Source of the DNA: DASYAN01 sp034431765
Lineage (GTDB): Bacteria > Chloroflexota > Ktedonobacteria > Ktedonobacterales > Ktedonobacteraceae
NCBI GenBank assembly: GCA_034431765.1
Contig: DAOUDD010000242.1
Coordinates: forward strand, 1 to 25,563
DNA length: 25,563 nucleotides
Direction: 5' to 3'
Shown here: positions 1 to 7,534 of the stretch, one piece after another
How positions within the stretch are numbered: position 1 is the stretch's first letter
Layout: the number at the start of each line of letters is the position of its first letter
The notes under the pieces: generated by a model
Seen by the model: the letters and a program-made list of their open reading frames with translations, nothing else
Told to the model about the DNA's origin: nothing
The model's database searches: none
Translations under genes and position numbers: made by a program

Positions 1-295
1 TAGAACCGCGAGAGGAAAGCCGTCGTGAGAGAAAATCGGACGGCTGGTGTGCGAAGAGAGACGGAGGTTACCGTCGAACTTCATAAGATTATTCTCTCAC
101 ATCCCATTTCCTCCCCACGTGCCCTTACCACGCGCTTCAGAGCTTTCAGAGGGACCAGCATTCATGGCGTCCGTTGCTCGCCACACACTCAATTTCCCCT
201 TTTGCTCATACTTTGCTCACTAAATTGTTCTACCGTGTACATCGCCACATGTCACCAACATTCACCTCTGGCAGCCATTTCTTCCAACAACATCT
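1..295. other. Intergenic stretch downstream of the hydrolase gene
   Basis: No convincing gene. The one long plus-strand reading frame here runs antisense into the hydrolase gene and has no ribosome binding site or recognisable domain. A 7-bp inverted repeat (18-24 with 39-45, 14-base loop) lacks a T-tract on either strand, so I do not call it a terminator. The window edge truncates whatever lies to the left. Confidence 0.5.
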
Positions 296-1093
296 CTAAA
301 ACGCCTCCAACAAGAAGCCTCGCAGCACGTTGAGAAATGCGTCCGGCTGCTCCAGGTTGGAGACATGGCCGGCCGCTGGAAGGGTTGCGAAGCGTGCGTT
401 AGGGATAGAGTGAGCATAGCTCTGCGCAACTGTCGGTGGCGTGAGTTCATCCTGTTCACCAACGATTACCAGGGTCGGGAGGGCAATCGTCGCGAGCAGA
501 TCCGTTGCGTCCTGACGCTGCGCCATCCCGCGTGAGGCCGCCGCGATCCCTTCGGGCGTGGCTGCTGCAATCATCTGTCGCACACGCAGCTCGACATCAG
601 GTGTATGCTGACGGGTAGATGCGGCGAGCAGTTTCGGTACTTGCAGGTCGGCAATTGCGCCCGTACCCTCTGTCTCAGCCAGGCGTGCGACGCGTTCGCG
701 GTTCGCCTTCCCCTCCTCAGTATCCACACCAGGGCGTGTATCGGCCAGGACCAGGCCCGCGACACGCTGCGGATACTTGCGCAGAAAAGCAAACGCAGCA
801 TAGCCGCCCATTGAGAGGCCACATAGAACTGCTTGCTGCATCCCCAGCGCATCCATCAGCCCGGCCACGTCGTCGGCGAAGCTTTCCATGGTTGAGATAG
901 AACCGGGCAGGCCGCTCTCGCCAAAGCCCCGCCAGTCAAGGGCCACGAGACGGAAGCGCTGTTCCGCGAGCAGCGCTGTCGTCAGACCGGTCCACATGCT
1001 GCGATTGAGCGGAAACGCGTGCAGGAAGAGGATCGGTATGCCGACCCCGTGATCATCGTAGCCGATGTCAACGCCGTTCACTCGTACTTTCAC
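296..1093 (-). CDS. Alpha/beta-fold hydrolase
   Basis: A 265-residue single-domain alpha/beta hydrolase, the usual length for the family. The oxyanion-side motif HAFPLN is at about 25-30. The nucleophile elbow GLSMGG is at 92-97, making Ser94 the nucleophile. The acid is probably Asp215 in VGEQDELTPP and the base His243 in AAGHVSNLEQPD. There is no signal peptide, so it should be cytoplasmic. The overall pattern resembles 3-oxoadipate enol-lactonase-like or esterase-like hydrolases, but the substrate cannot be read from sequence. It starts with GTG inside the lipA stop codon (TAGTG, one-base overlap), with AAGGAG about 11 bases upstream inside lipA, so it is translationally coupled as the last gene of the dehydrogenase-lipA cluster. 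A lipoate-linked role such as thioester or lipoyl-amide hydrolysis is possible but only suggested by position. Confidence 0.9.
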   Translation of the reverse strand: MKVRVNGVDIGYDDHGVGIPILFLHAFPLNRSMWTGLTTALLAEQRFRLVALDWRGFGESGLPGSISTMESFADDVAGLMDALGMQQAVLCGLSMGGYAAFAFLRKYPQRVAGLVLADTRPGVDTEEGKANRERVARLAETEGTGAIADLQVPKLLAASTRQHTPDVELRVRQMIAAATPEGIAAASRGMAQRQDATDLLATIALPTLVIVGEQDELTPPTVAQSYAHSIPNARFATLPAAGHVSNLEQPDAFLNVLRGFLLEAF

Positions 1094-1977
1094 TATTCCA
1101 TGTGCTCCTTTGTGGCTTCATCTGCCTGTTCGTGCGCATGGTACGAGCTACGCACAAACGGACCGGCCTCGACATGGCGAAAACCCATCTTCTTCCCCTC
1201 GGCCTTTAAAGCTGCGTACTCTTCGAGGGGCACGTAGCGCTGGATGGGCAGGTGCTGGAAGGACGGGCGCAGATATTGCCCAATCGTCAGAATATCGACC
1301 TCGTGCTCACGCATATCAGCCATCACCTGGAGGATCTCATCCCAGGTCTCGCCCAGTCCGAGCATAAAGCCCGACTTGGTTGGCGCGCCCGGATTCATCT
1401 CCTTGGCCCACTTCAACACCTGCAACGAACGCTTGTAGACCGCCTGCGGACGTACCTGCTTGTAGAGCCGGGGGATTGTCTCTACATTATGGTTGAAGAC
1501 GTTCGGCTGCGCGTTCATCACTACACGTAGAGCATCGGGAATGCCCTTGAAATCTGGCGTCAGCACCTCGACCTTGCACTCAGGATTGAGGCGGCGAATC
1601 CAGCGAATCGTCGAGGCAAAGACAGCCGCGCCACCATCCTTCAGCTCGTCGCGATTGACCGAGGTGACGACGGCATGGCGCAGGCCCATCTGCTGCACCG
1701 CTTCGGCGACGCGCTTCGGCTCCTCCCAGTCTAGCCCAAGCGGCCGCCCCGTCTCCACAGCGCAGAAGCCGCAACTGCGTGTGCATACTCGCCCCAAAAT
1801 CATAAACGTGGCGGTTTTATGGCCCCAGCACTCGCCGATATTGGGGCAGCGCGCCTCCTCACACACTGTATGCAACGACTGGCCGCGCATCAATTGCTTC
1901 ACTTCACGAAAATTTTCGCCTTTAGGAGCGCGCACGCGCAGCCATTCGGGACGCTTTTCAGGAATAATGGTCGTCAT
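1093..1977 (-). CDS. lipA: Lipoyl synthase (radical SAM)
   Basis: LipA inserts two sulfur atoms into octanoyl groups bound to lipoyl domains, making the lipoyl cofactor of 2-oxoacid dehydrogenases. The 294-residue product has both iron-sulfur cluster motifs: the auxiliary-cluster cysteines in CEEARCPNIGEC near the N-terminus and the radical-SAM CxxxCxxC in CTRSCGFC. It also has the C-terminal RSSYHA motif whose serine ligates the auxiliary cluster. I chose the ATG at 1977 because AAAGGA lies just upstream and the protein then begins at the family position (MTTIIPEKRPEWL); a longer in-frame start would run back into the E2 gene. It begins 13 bases after E2 and overlaps the hydrolase by one base, so the three genes look like one operon. 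Lipoyl-domain octanoylation would need LipB or LipM, not seen here. Confidence 0.97.
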   Translation of the reverse strand: MTTIIPEKRPEWLRVRAPKGENFREVKQLMRGQSLHTVCEEARCPNIGECWGHKTATFMILGRVCTRSCGFCAVETGRPLGLDWEEPKRVAEAVQQMGLRHAVVTSVNRDELKDGGAAVFASTIRWIRRLNPECKVEVLTPDFKGIPDALRVVMNAQPNVFNHNVETIPRLYKQVRPQAVYKRSLQVLKWAKEMNPGAPTKSGFMLGLGETWDEILQVMADMREHEVDILTIGQYLRPSFQHLPIQRYVPLEEYAALKAEGKKMGFRHVEAGPFVRSSYHAHEQADEATKEHME

Positions 1978-1990
1978 AGTAAGTTTTCCT

Positions 1991-3508
1991 TTAGTATACG
2001 TCGATCTCGCGGCCATAGCTCTGCAGCTTCTGGCGCACCGCCTGTAAGAATCCACCCGCACCAGCACCATCGAGCAGGCGATGGTCGAAGGAGAGACAGA
2101 GGTACATCATCGAGCGTACCGCGATCGCATCGTCCTCCACCACAACCGGGCGCTTCACCACGGCATCCATGCTGAGAATACCGGCGTGCGGCTGATTAAT
2201 AATCGGCATAGATATAATTGTACCAAAGACACCAGGATTATTCACAACGAACGTGCTATTCTGCATATCCTGGATCGTCAGCTTGTTGTTGCGTGCCTTT
2301 TGTGCAATCGTGTTCACCTGCCGCGCCAGGCCCGCTAGCGTCAGTTGGTCGGCGTCGTAGATTGTCGGCACCACCAGCCCGGCATCGGTTGCTACAGCGA
2401 TACCCAGGTTGATACGCTTCTTGAGAATGATGCGATTATCCTCGGTCCACGTTGAGTTGATCATCGGCACCTTGCGAATCCCCTCGCAGACGGCCTTCAT
2501 GACAAATGGAACGAAGCTGATACCATAGCCTTCGCGCCGCTTAAAGTCCTCTTTGTTCGCGGCCAGCCACTTCGCGATATTTGTCATATCGATCTCGACT
2601 ACCGTGGTGGCATGTGGCGAGGTGCGTTTGCTGCGCACCATATGCTCGGCAATCGCCAGGCGCATACGGCTCGGCTGTATCACCTCTTCATCCAGCCCCA
2701 CTGTCGGCATCGTGTCGGTGACGGCAGCCGGAGCAGGGGCGGCAATTGTGGAGGTGGCAAGCGGCTGAGTCGGTCCATCCGTACGTATTGGAGAGACCTG
2801 GGCGGCTTGAGCGGCTTGAGCGGCTTGAGCTGCGAAGACAGGTTGAGCAGGCTGTACACGTGCAGCCGGGGAGACAGTTTGCAGTTGCGAACGTTGCGCA
2901 ACATACGCCAGAATATCCTCTTTGCGCACACGCCCATTCATGCCCGTGCCTGCGATATCCTGTAAGTTCACGCTGTGCTCATGGGCCAGCCGCCGTGCCA
3001 ATGGCGAGATGCGCGGTCGCTCCTCCTCACTCTGTACGGTCTGTGTACCGACCCCTCCACTTGCCCCTTGACTGCTCTGACCATTTGCGTACACCTGCCT
3101 CTGACCAATGCCGTCGCGAGAGGTTCCGCGCTGGCTAGATGAAGTGACATCCTCAAACACGGGAGTGGCGGCTTGCGCTGGACTGGCAACGGGGGCTGCG
3201 TCGGGTCCAGGAGCTCCAGGGGCGGCCTGTGGAGCGGTAACAGGATTCGTTGCGTCAGCCGAGATGTCCGCGCTCTCCTCGATCAGCGCGATCTCCACGC
3301 CGACTGGCACCGTCTCATCCACTCCGACCAGTATCTTTGTCAGGCGGCCTGCCACGGGTGAGGGCAGTTCCGCGTTGATCTTGTCTGTGATAATCTCCGC
3401 GATTGACTCATCCTTCTCGACATAGTCACCTTCTTTTTTCACCCAGGCTCCAATCGTTCCTTCCGCGACCGATTCACCCAGGCGAGGCATCTTTACCGAC
3501 GTTGGCAT
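1991..3508 (-). CDS. pdhC: Dihydrolipoamide acyltransferase (E2) of a 2-oxoacid dehydrogenase complex
   Basis: E2 core that moves the acyl group from E1 to CoA via a swinging lipoyl arm. The 505 residues hold one lipoyl domain at 1-78 (lipoyl Lys43 in ITDKINAE), a long Ala/Pro/Gln linker, a peripheral-subunit-binding domain at about 165-203 (PRISPLARRLA to GRVRKEDILAY), a second Ala-Gln linker with an AAQ repeat at 226-237, and the catalytic domain from about 275. The catalytic motif DHRLLDG is at 475-481, with His476 and Asp480. AAAGGAG sits a few bases before the ATG. The pdh symbol rests on the neighbouring E1 genes and lipA; branched-chain or acetoin substrates are not excluded by sequence. 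It is separated from E1-beta by a 377-base repeat-bearing gap and followed closely by lipA. Confidence 0.93.
   Translation of the reverse strand: MPTSVKMPRLGESVAEGTIGAWVKKEGDYVEKDESIAEIITDKINAELPSPVAGRLTKILVGVDETVPVGVEIALIEESADISADATNPVTAPQAAPGAPGPDAAPVASPAQAATPVFEDVTSSSQRGTSRDGIGQRQVYANGQSSQGASGGVGTQTVQSEEERPRISPLARRLAHEHSVNLQDIAGTGMNGRVRKEDILAYVAQRSQLQTVSPAARVQPAQPVFAAQAAQAAQAAQVSPIRTDGPTQPLATSTIAAPAPAAVTDTMPTVGLDEEVIQPSRMRLAIAEHMVRSKRTSPHATTVVEIDMTNIAKWLAANKEDFKRREGYGISFVPFVMKAVCEGIRKVPMINSTWTEDNRIILKKRINLGIAVATDAGLVVPTIYDADQLTLAGLARQVNTIAQKARNNKLTIQDMQNSTFVVNNPGVFGTIISMPIINQPHAGILSMDAVVKRPVVVEDDAIAVRSMMYLCLSFDHRLLDGAGAGGFLQAVRQKLQSYGREIDVY
2802..2828. repeat. Three exact 9-base tandem repeats in the E2 linker
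   Basis: Three head-to-tail copies of GCGGCTTGA on the plus strand, coding for repeated Ala-Ala-Gln in the flexible linker between the subunit-binding and catalytic domains of E2. The repeat is in frame, so copy-number change would lengthen or shorten the linker without breaking the protein. Confidence 0.85.
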
Positions 3509-3613
3509 GAAAAACTCCTTTGTTTCTATTGCACTGTAGGCTGAAATATATTATTCGACATACGATTATTTCTTACCTTATATTATGAGAGACAGCGTAT
3601 CACGAGAGACAGC

Positions 3614-3654
3614 GGACGCGATAAATCGGGTCCCTATTTCTCGCGCCATGAATG
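3614..3654. repeat. Dispersed repeat, copy 1
   Basis: GGACGCGATAAATCGGGTCC followed by CTATTTC and a related tail. It matches the left arm at 22524-22545 over 21 or more bases, and the reverse complement of 22689-22716 with one base changed in the core (A to G in CGATRAATCGGG). The shared tail continues as C(T/A)CG(C/G)G and then ATGAAT. Three copies of one short element in 25 kb suggests a genome-wide family. Confidence 0.75.
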
Positions 3655-3729
3655 GCTGGTGTATTACCGGTATCATTTGTTAAGCTCCATTTCGTTCTCG
3701 AATGGGGACGGGCTGGAGCGGGGCAAGCG

Positions 3730-3847
3730 ACTCCGTTGGGAACAGCCCTCGCGCTTGAGCGCCAAGGAGAGGGGCGGCGTCTTCAGAGCGCCCATGACGT
3801 TCGGTTTTCTCCCCGTTTGCCCTCCTCTTCTCATTTCCCAACGGAGT
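3730..3847. repeat. 13-base inverted repeat pair
   Basis: ACTCCGTTGGGAA at 3730-3742 is exactly inverted as TTCCCAACGGAGT at 3835-3847, with a 92-base spacer. It lies in the gap between the E1-beta and E2 genes. The spacing suits a small non-autonomous element or a long RNA stem, but no target-site duplication is obvious. Confidence 0.55.
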
Positions 3848-3885
3848 TGCAAGCACGCTCCCTACACGCTGTTCGAGTGTTCTTC

Positions 3886-4881
3886 TCAATACGCCGCCAG
3901 TTCCCGTGCGGCCGTCAGTATCTTTTCAGCGTTGGGCAGATACGCCTCCTCTAGTGGAGGGGCGTAGGGAAAGGGCACGTCGGGTGCTGCAACGCGGGTG
4001 ATTGGTCCATCCAGGTACTCGAAGAGATCCTGGGCGAGGATCGCAGCTAACTCAGCTCCAATGCCGCCAGTCAGAGTATCTTCGTGCACGATCAGCACCT
4101 TGTTTGTGCGCTTGACCGATGCGAGAATCGCCTCACGGTCCAATGGCGAAAGGCTACGCAGGTCCAGCACCTCGACCTCCAGGTCATCGTCCTCTTCTAA
4201 CATGCGGGCAGCTTTCAAGCACTGATGCACCATCGCTCCGTAGGTGAGCATGGTCATATCCTCGCCCTCGCGCCGCACTATCGCCTTGCCCAGTGGCACG
4301 GTATAGTCCTCTAGCGGCAGCGTCTCGCGCAGTTCCGGCATGCGGTAAAGCAGCTTGTGCTCCAGGTAGAGCACGGGATTGTTATCGCGAATCGCAGACT
4401 TGAGCAGACCTTTCGCATCGTAGGCAGTGGAAGGAACGACGACTTTGATCCCCGGCGTATGAAAGAACCAGGCTTCGGGGCTGCTGGAGTGAAATGGCCC
4501 ACCCTTCGTTCCACCACCAGAGGGTCCACGGATGACGAGCGGCACAGGCATGCCAACGCGCCAGTACATCTTCGTCGCCATGTTGATAATCTGATCGAAG
4601 CCACAGGTAATGAAGTCGATGAACTGCATTTCGGCAATCGGGCGCATACCCATCAATGCTGCACCTACGGCAGAGCCGATGATAGCGGCTTCAGCCATCG
4701 GCGTATCGATCACGCGCTCAGGGCCAAACTCTTCAAGCAGGCCCGCGCTCACCTTGAAGGCTCCACCATACTGCCCCACATCCTCACCCAATAGAAAGAC
4801 AGCCTCATCACGCCGCATCTCTTCACGAATTGCCTGGCTGATCGCCTCTAAATACGTAACTTTCTTCTCGTTCTCGCTCAT
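3886..4881 (-). CDS. pdhB: 2-oxoacid (pyruvate) dehydrogenase E1, beta subunit
   Basis: Beta half of the thiamine-diphosphate-dependent E1 heterotetramer, which decarboxylates the 2-oxoacid and passes the acyl group to lipoyl-E2. The 331 residues match the family's usual length of about 325-340. Family landmarks are LLGEDVGQYGGAFKVSAGL near residue 30, RVIDTPMAEAAIIGSAVG, the AEMQFIDFI segment, and the C-terminal transketolase domain with VLIVHEDTLTGGIGAE. The ATG overlaps the E1-alpha stop (ATGA, 4878-4881), so the two subunits are translationally coupled, as expected for a strict 1:1 complex; AGAGGAGG lies about 13 bases before the ATG. Pyruvate is the likely substrate from context, but sequence alone does not separate it from branched-chain or acetoin enzymes. 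Confidence 0.94.
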   Translation of the reverse strand: MSENEKKVTYLEAISQAIREEMRRDEAVFLLGEDVGQYGGAFKVSAGLLEEFGPERVIDTPMAEAAIIGSAVGAALMGMRPIAEMQFIDFITCGFDQIINMATKMYWRVGMPVPLVIRGPSGGGTKGGPFHSSSPEAWFFHTPGIKVVVPSTAYDAKGLLKSAIRDNNPVLYLEHKLLYRMPELRETLPLEDYTVPLGKAIVRREGEDMTMLTYGAMVHQCLKAARMLEEDDDLEVEVLDLRSLSPLDREAILASVKRTNKVLIVHEDTLTGGIGAELAAILAQDLFEYLDGPITRVAAPDVPFPYAPPLEEAYLPNAEKILTAARELAAY

Positions 4882-5993
4882 CGTCGTCCCACGGCCTCCT
4901 CTGCCTCGCGTATGATAGTGAATGGCTGCTGGATACGCGTATCCAGTGCATTGATATAGCGAGGATTGCGTGCATCTGGCTCGCCAATAATAGCGATTGG
5001 TCCCTCAGGCGCAAAGACATAGTCTCCTACGCTTGCTCTATCCGGTTCAGGGCTGTGCTCGGCGAAGCGTACCGCATCGTCTACCAGCCCGCGAATCTCT
5101 CTCTCCATATCCTCTTTGACGGATGCAGTTAGCACGCCATCCTGTTCTAGAGTGCGCTCGAAACGCGCCAGCGGATCGCGCGCTAACCACTCTTCACGTA
5201 GCTCCGGCGACACATAGTCGGCACGGTCGGCCTCTGAATGTCCACGTACACGAAAGGTCTTGCACTCGATTAGCATCGGCCCCTGGCCTGCACGCGCGCG
5301 CTTCACGGCTCGTTCTACCGCGTTTAAGACAGCGAGAACATCATTGCCATCGACGCTCTCACCAGGAATACCATAGCCAGCCGCGCGTTCAGAAAGATCC
5401 TTTATCGCAAATTGGGCAGCGTTCGGTGTGGAGTACGCGTAGCCGTTGTTCTCAATAACGAGCACAAGTGGCAGACGTTGCACCGAAGCGAAGTTGAGCG
5501 CCTCGTGAAACGCGCCTGTGCTGGTGGCACCATCGCCGCACGCTGCCAGGACAACGTTCGCGCGTTTGCGCATCTTCATCGTCAATGCTACACCGCAAGC
5601 AACGGGCAGCGATTCACCAAGCATACTGATCATCGGCACAATGCCAGCATGCATATCGCCAATGTGAATCTGCCCATCTCGTCCCAGGGTTGGAGAGTTG
5701 CCGCGTGCAAGCCATTGACACATCACAGCTCGCGGCGCGACGCCTCGCACCAGGTGCATCCCCAGATCTCGATGCTGCGGAACAATGCAGTCACCGTCGC
5801 ACAGCGCCATCGCTGCTCCGACGGTCGTCGCCTCATGCCCCTGCGCCGTATAGACGCCGCCCACGATCCGCCCCTGCAAGAAAAGCGTTCGCGTTCGATC
5901 TTCCAGTGCACGAGTGAGACGCATAAAATAATAGATCTGTAGCAGGTTAGCAAGGTTAGCAAGGTTAGCAAGGTTAGCCCGCCCCGGTTCCAT
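4878..5993 (-). CDS. pdhA: 2-oxoacid (pyruvate) dehydrogenase E1, alpha subunit
   Basis: Alpha half of E1, carrying the thiamine diphosphate motif: GDGATSTG begins at residue 153 and ends about 30 residues later in ENNGYAYS. Upstream are QGHEATTVG and PQHRDLGMHL, and the phosphorylation-loop-like segment RVRGHSEADRADY follows. I chose the ATG at 5993 (371 residues): AAAGGA lies 8 bases before it, while an in-frame ATG at 6002 abuts that same site and cannot use it. Residues 5-17 are an in-frame 9-base tandem repeat reading (Ala-Asn-Leu)n, an unusual N-terminal extension just before the family start LLQIYYFMRLTRALED. First gene of the cluster; a promoter candidate lies at 6032-6061. Confidence 0.93.
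   Translation of the reverse strand: MEPGRANLANLANLANLLQIYYFMRLTRALEDRTRTLFLQGRIVGGVYTAQGHEATTVGAAMALCDGDCIVPQHRDLGMHLVRGVAPRAVMCQWLARGNSPTLGRDGQIHIGDMHAGIVPMISMLGESLPVACGVALTMKMRKRANVVLAACGDGATSTGAFHEALNFASVQRLPLVLVIENNGYAYSTPNAAQFAIKDLSERAAGYGIPGESVDGNDVLAVLNAVERAVKRARAGQGPMLIECKTFRVRGHSEADRADYVSPELREEWLARDPLARFERTLEQDGVLTASVKEDMEREIRGLVDDAVRFAEHSPEPDRASVGDYVFAPEGPIAIIGEPDARNPRYINALDTRIQQPFTIIREAEEAVGRR
5944..5978. repeat. 9-base tandem repeat at the 5' end of the E1-alpha gene
   Basis: About 3.9 copies of AGGTTAGCA on the plus strand, within 50 bases of the E1-alpha start codon. It is in frame and encodes repeated Leu-Ala-Asn. A perfect short repeat this close to a start codon is prone to slippage, and length changes would also alter 5' mRNA structure. 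Confidence 0.9.
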
Positions 5994-6031
5994 TTCACAC
6001 ATCCTTTTCTCTTTCTAATACACCTCAGTTC

Positions 6032-6061
6032 ATGCTAACATCTGGCACGAAGAAGTGTCAA
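6032..6061 (-). promoter_or_regulatory. Candidate sigma-A promoter for the dehydrogenase cluster
   Basis: On the minus strand a perfect TTGACA (6061-6056) is followed after 18 bases by TAGCAT (6037-6032). The predicted transcript would start about 30 bases before the E1-alpha ATG, leaving a short leader with the AAAGGA binding site. Confidence 0.6.
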
Positions 6062-6149
6062 GCAAGAGGGTTGTTGAGCAGGGTTCAGGCTAAACTATAG
6101 GAATATATGTGGCAAAGGATGTAATTACTAGCTGAAGAACATCCGTTCC

Positions 6150-6178
6150 TTGACAAGGCTGGTATATACATATATACT
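6150..6178 (+). promoter_or_regulatory. Candidate sigma-A promoter for the glutamic peptidase
   Basis: TTGACA (6150-6155), a 17-base spacer and TATACT (6173-6178): near-consensus with optimal spacing. The start would fall near 6185, giving a leader of about 250 bases before the ATG at 6434, long enough for regulation in the RNA. Confidence 0.65.
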
Positions 6179-6235
6179 TCTAATTGTACTCGTATTCTTC
6201 TGTATTTTACTGGACATCTCCTTGTACATATCTCT

Positions 6236-6247
6236 CCTACTAGTAGG
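6236..6247. promoter_or_regulatory. 12-base perfect palindrome in the peptidase leader
   Basis: CCTACTAGTAGG, about 60 bases downstream of the candidate -10 box. Its position suits a repressor site or roadblock, but a palindrome of this size in AT-rich DNA can arise by chance. Confidence 0.3.
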
Positions 6248-6433
6248 CTTAAGTATTCGGCATTCTATCGGCACGTGCGGCGTTTCCTTTTCATGCAGTG
6301 TTACTCTCGTATATTCGCCTTATAGTGTGATCTCTGTACATTTACAATTCTACCATGCATGTCATCCTGACAAAATACCGCTTGGATGACTGTACAAACG
6401 CGAGAAGCAACCAGTAACAAAGGAGTGAAGCTG

Positions 6434-7447
6434 ATGAACCGCGTATTCCAACGACTTGTACGAAGATGTCTACTTGCTGTGTCCCTCGCTGCCTTAATTG
6501 CTACAATGATGGGGAGTGGAATAGTGACTTCCGCCTCTGCTCAAGCCCCCTCTCATTTGTCTCCAACCGAACTTACAAACTTAAGTCGTTATGGAGAGAC
6601 ACAGTGTCTTCAACCGCCAACGCATATGAATCTCGCAACCTTATCTGATGCGCAACTGGTACAATACGGTTTCCCAACACACGATGTGATGCGGCCAAAC
6701 CTTGAGCAATGGACAACCGCACTTGCGCATGCGCAACACCGCACCTGCGGTTCAAAGCCTGCGAATTCAGCACACACCCCGGCGGTAAAAGAGAATGAGA
6801 CCAGAAGTATCTGGTCGGGTTACGCTACGACCGATGGGCCTCGCGGCACATACAAAGCTGCAATGCTGACAACAAATGTGCCAACACTGCAGCCAACAGT
6901 GTCAGGTGCACATGCTAGTATCTGGGCTGGTGTAGGCGGTGTAGCAAATGGCAAATTGGTTCAGGATGGCATCGACTCCACTCTTGACCAGAACGGCAAC
7001 CAGATTAATGTATCATGGTGGGAAGTGTTACCTGCTGCCGAGCAAGATCTCCCCTTATCAAGGGGTCTTTCTGCAGGAGACCGGATCTGGATCTACATGA
7101 ACTCTAATCCAAACAACAATGGGTCGGATGAGTTCTACATCCAGAATCAGAGCACAAATGATTACAACTCCCATTATGAATATGGTGGAGCCAACTTCTC
7201 CGATAGTGCTGTAGCAGAGTGCATTGTGGAACGGCCCTCTATTGGAGGCCCAACCCCGTTGGCTAACTTTGGAACCATCTACGTTTCTCAATGCCAGGTG
7301 TATCTCGATGGACACCAATATATGGACCCGATCGGAAACTACCCCAACATTGCCCTTGATATAGCAAACGGCAACACTATCCTTGACCATACCAGTGGGC
7401 TTGATAGCGGTCAGAACTTCCATGTCGATTGGTGGAGCGCACTCTAA
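6434..7447 (+). CDS. Secreted G1-family glutamic peptidase (eqolisin-like)
   Basis: A 337-residue exported endopeptidase of the eqolisin fold, a family that uses a Gln/Glu pair and usually works in acid. The N-terminus is a classical Sec signal: basic start (RVFQRLVRR), hydrophobic core to about residue 30 and a probable cut after SASA. Residues about 37-120 look like a propeptide. The mature domain starts near SIWSGYA (125-131). Landmarks are SIWAGVGG, the catalytic Gln177 in LVQDGID, WWEVLP, GDRIWIYM, the catalytic-Glu block AECIVERP (about 261-268) and PLANFGTIYVSQCQV. I chose the ATG at 6434 because AAAGGAG lies 8 bases before it and the signal peptide then has normal length; an ATG 48 bases upstream has no binding site. 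Monocistronic between its promoter and a hairpin terminator. Likely role: digesting external protein. Confidence 0.88.
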   Translation: MNRVFQRLVRRCLLAVSLAALIATMMGSGIVTSASAQAPSHLSPTELTNLSRYGETQCLQPPTHMNLATLSDAQLVQYGFPTHDVMRPNLEQWTTALAHAQHRTCGSKPANSAHTPAVKENETRSIWSGYATTDGPRGTYKAAMLTTNVPTLQPTVSGAHASIWAGVGGVANGKLVQDGIDSTLDQNGNQINVSWWEVLPAAEQDLPLSRGLSAGDRIWIYMNSNPNNNGSDEFYIQNQSTNDYNSHYEYGGANFSDSAVAECIVERPSIGGPTPLANFGTIYVSQCQVYLDGHQYMDPIGNYPNIALDIANGNTILDHTSGLDSGQNFHVDWWSAL

Positions 7448-7497
7448 CCTGAGCATACTCCTCAGTGGAAGCGCATCTTGCCTTCAATAGTCAGGGA

Positions 7498-7534
7498 GCC
7501 AGGAAGTAAAGGTTCTTCCTGGCCCCTTGCTTTT
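7498..7534 (+). terminator. Rho-independent terminator of the peptidase gene
   Basis: GCCAGGAAG (7498-7506) pairs perfectly with CTTCCTGGC (7515-7523) around an 8-base loop, followed by a pyrimidine-rich tail ending in TTTT (7531-7534). It lies 50 bases after the peptidase stop codon. Confidence 0.7.

Larger units (their letters stand above)
3509..3885. other. Repeat-bearing gap between the E1-beta and E2 genes
   Basis: A 377-base non-coding gap inside what is otherwise a tightly packed cluster. From the E2 side it holds an AT-rich 100-base leader (3509-3600), an 11-base direct repeat GAGAGACAGCG (3587-3597 and 3604-3614), a copy of a dispersed repeat (3614-3654) and a 13-base inverted repeat (3730-3742 with 3835-3847). 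Small reading frames on either strand have no binding site or domain. No clear promoter with both boxes is visible for E2, though the AT-rich leader could carry one. Confidence 0.6.
5994..6433. other. Divergent regulatory region between pdhA and the peptidase gene
   Basis: About 440 AT-rich bases between two divergent genes. It holds a minus-strand promoter candidate (6032-6061), a plus-strand promoter candidate (6150-6178), a 12-base palindrome (6236-6247) and a long peptidase leader of about 250 bases. A hydrophobic reading frame spanning most of the leader begins at the TTG of the -35 box and has no binding site, so I do not call it a gene. Confidence 0.6.

Noticed and set aside
18..45. 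7-bp inverted repeat near the left edge as a hydrolase terminator
   Set aside because: About 250 bases after the hydrolase stop and no T-tract on the minus strand.
25..333. 102-codon plus-strand ORF at the left edge
   Set aside because: Overlaps the hydrolase gene antisense, low-complexity Ser/Thr/Pro composition, no binding site.
1493..2047. 184-codon plus-strand ORF
   Set aside because: Antisense to lipA, which has all its catalytic motifs; no domain and no binding site.
6150..6389. 79-codon hydrophobic plus-strand ORF in the peptidase leader
   Set aside because: Its TTG start is the -35 box of a near-consensus promoter, there is no binding site, and AT-rich DNA readily gives Leu/Ile/Tyr-rich frames.
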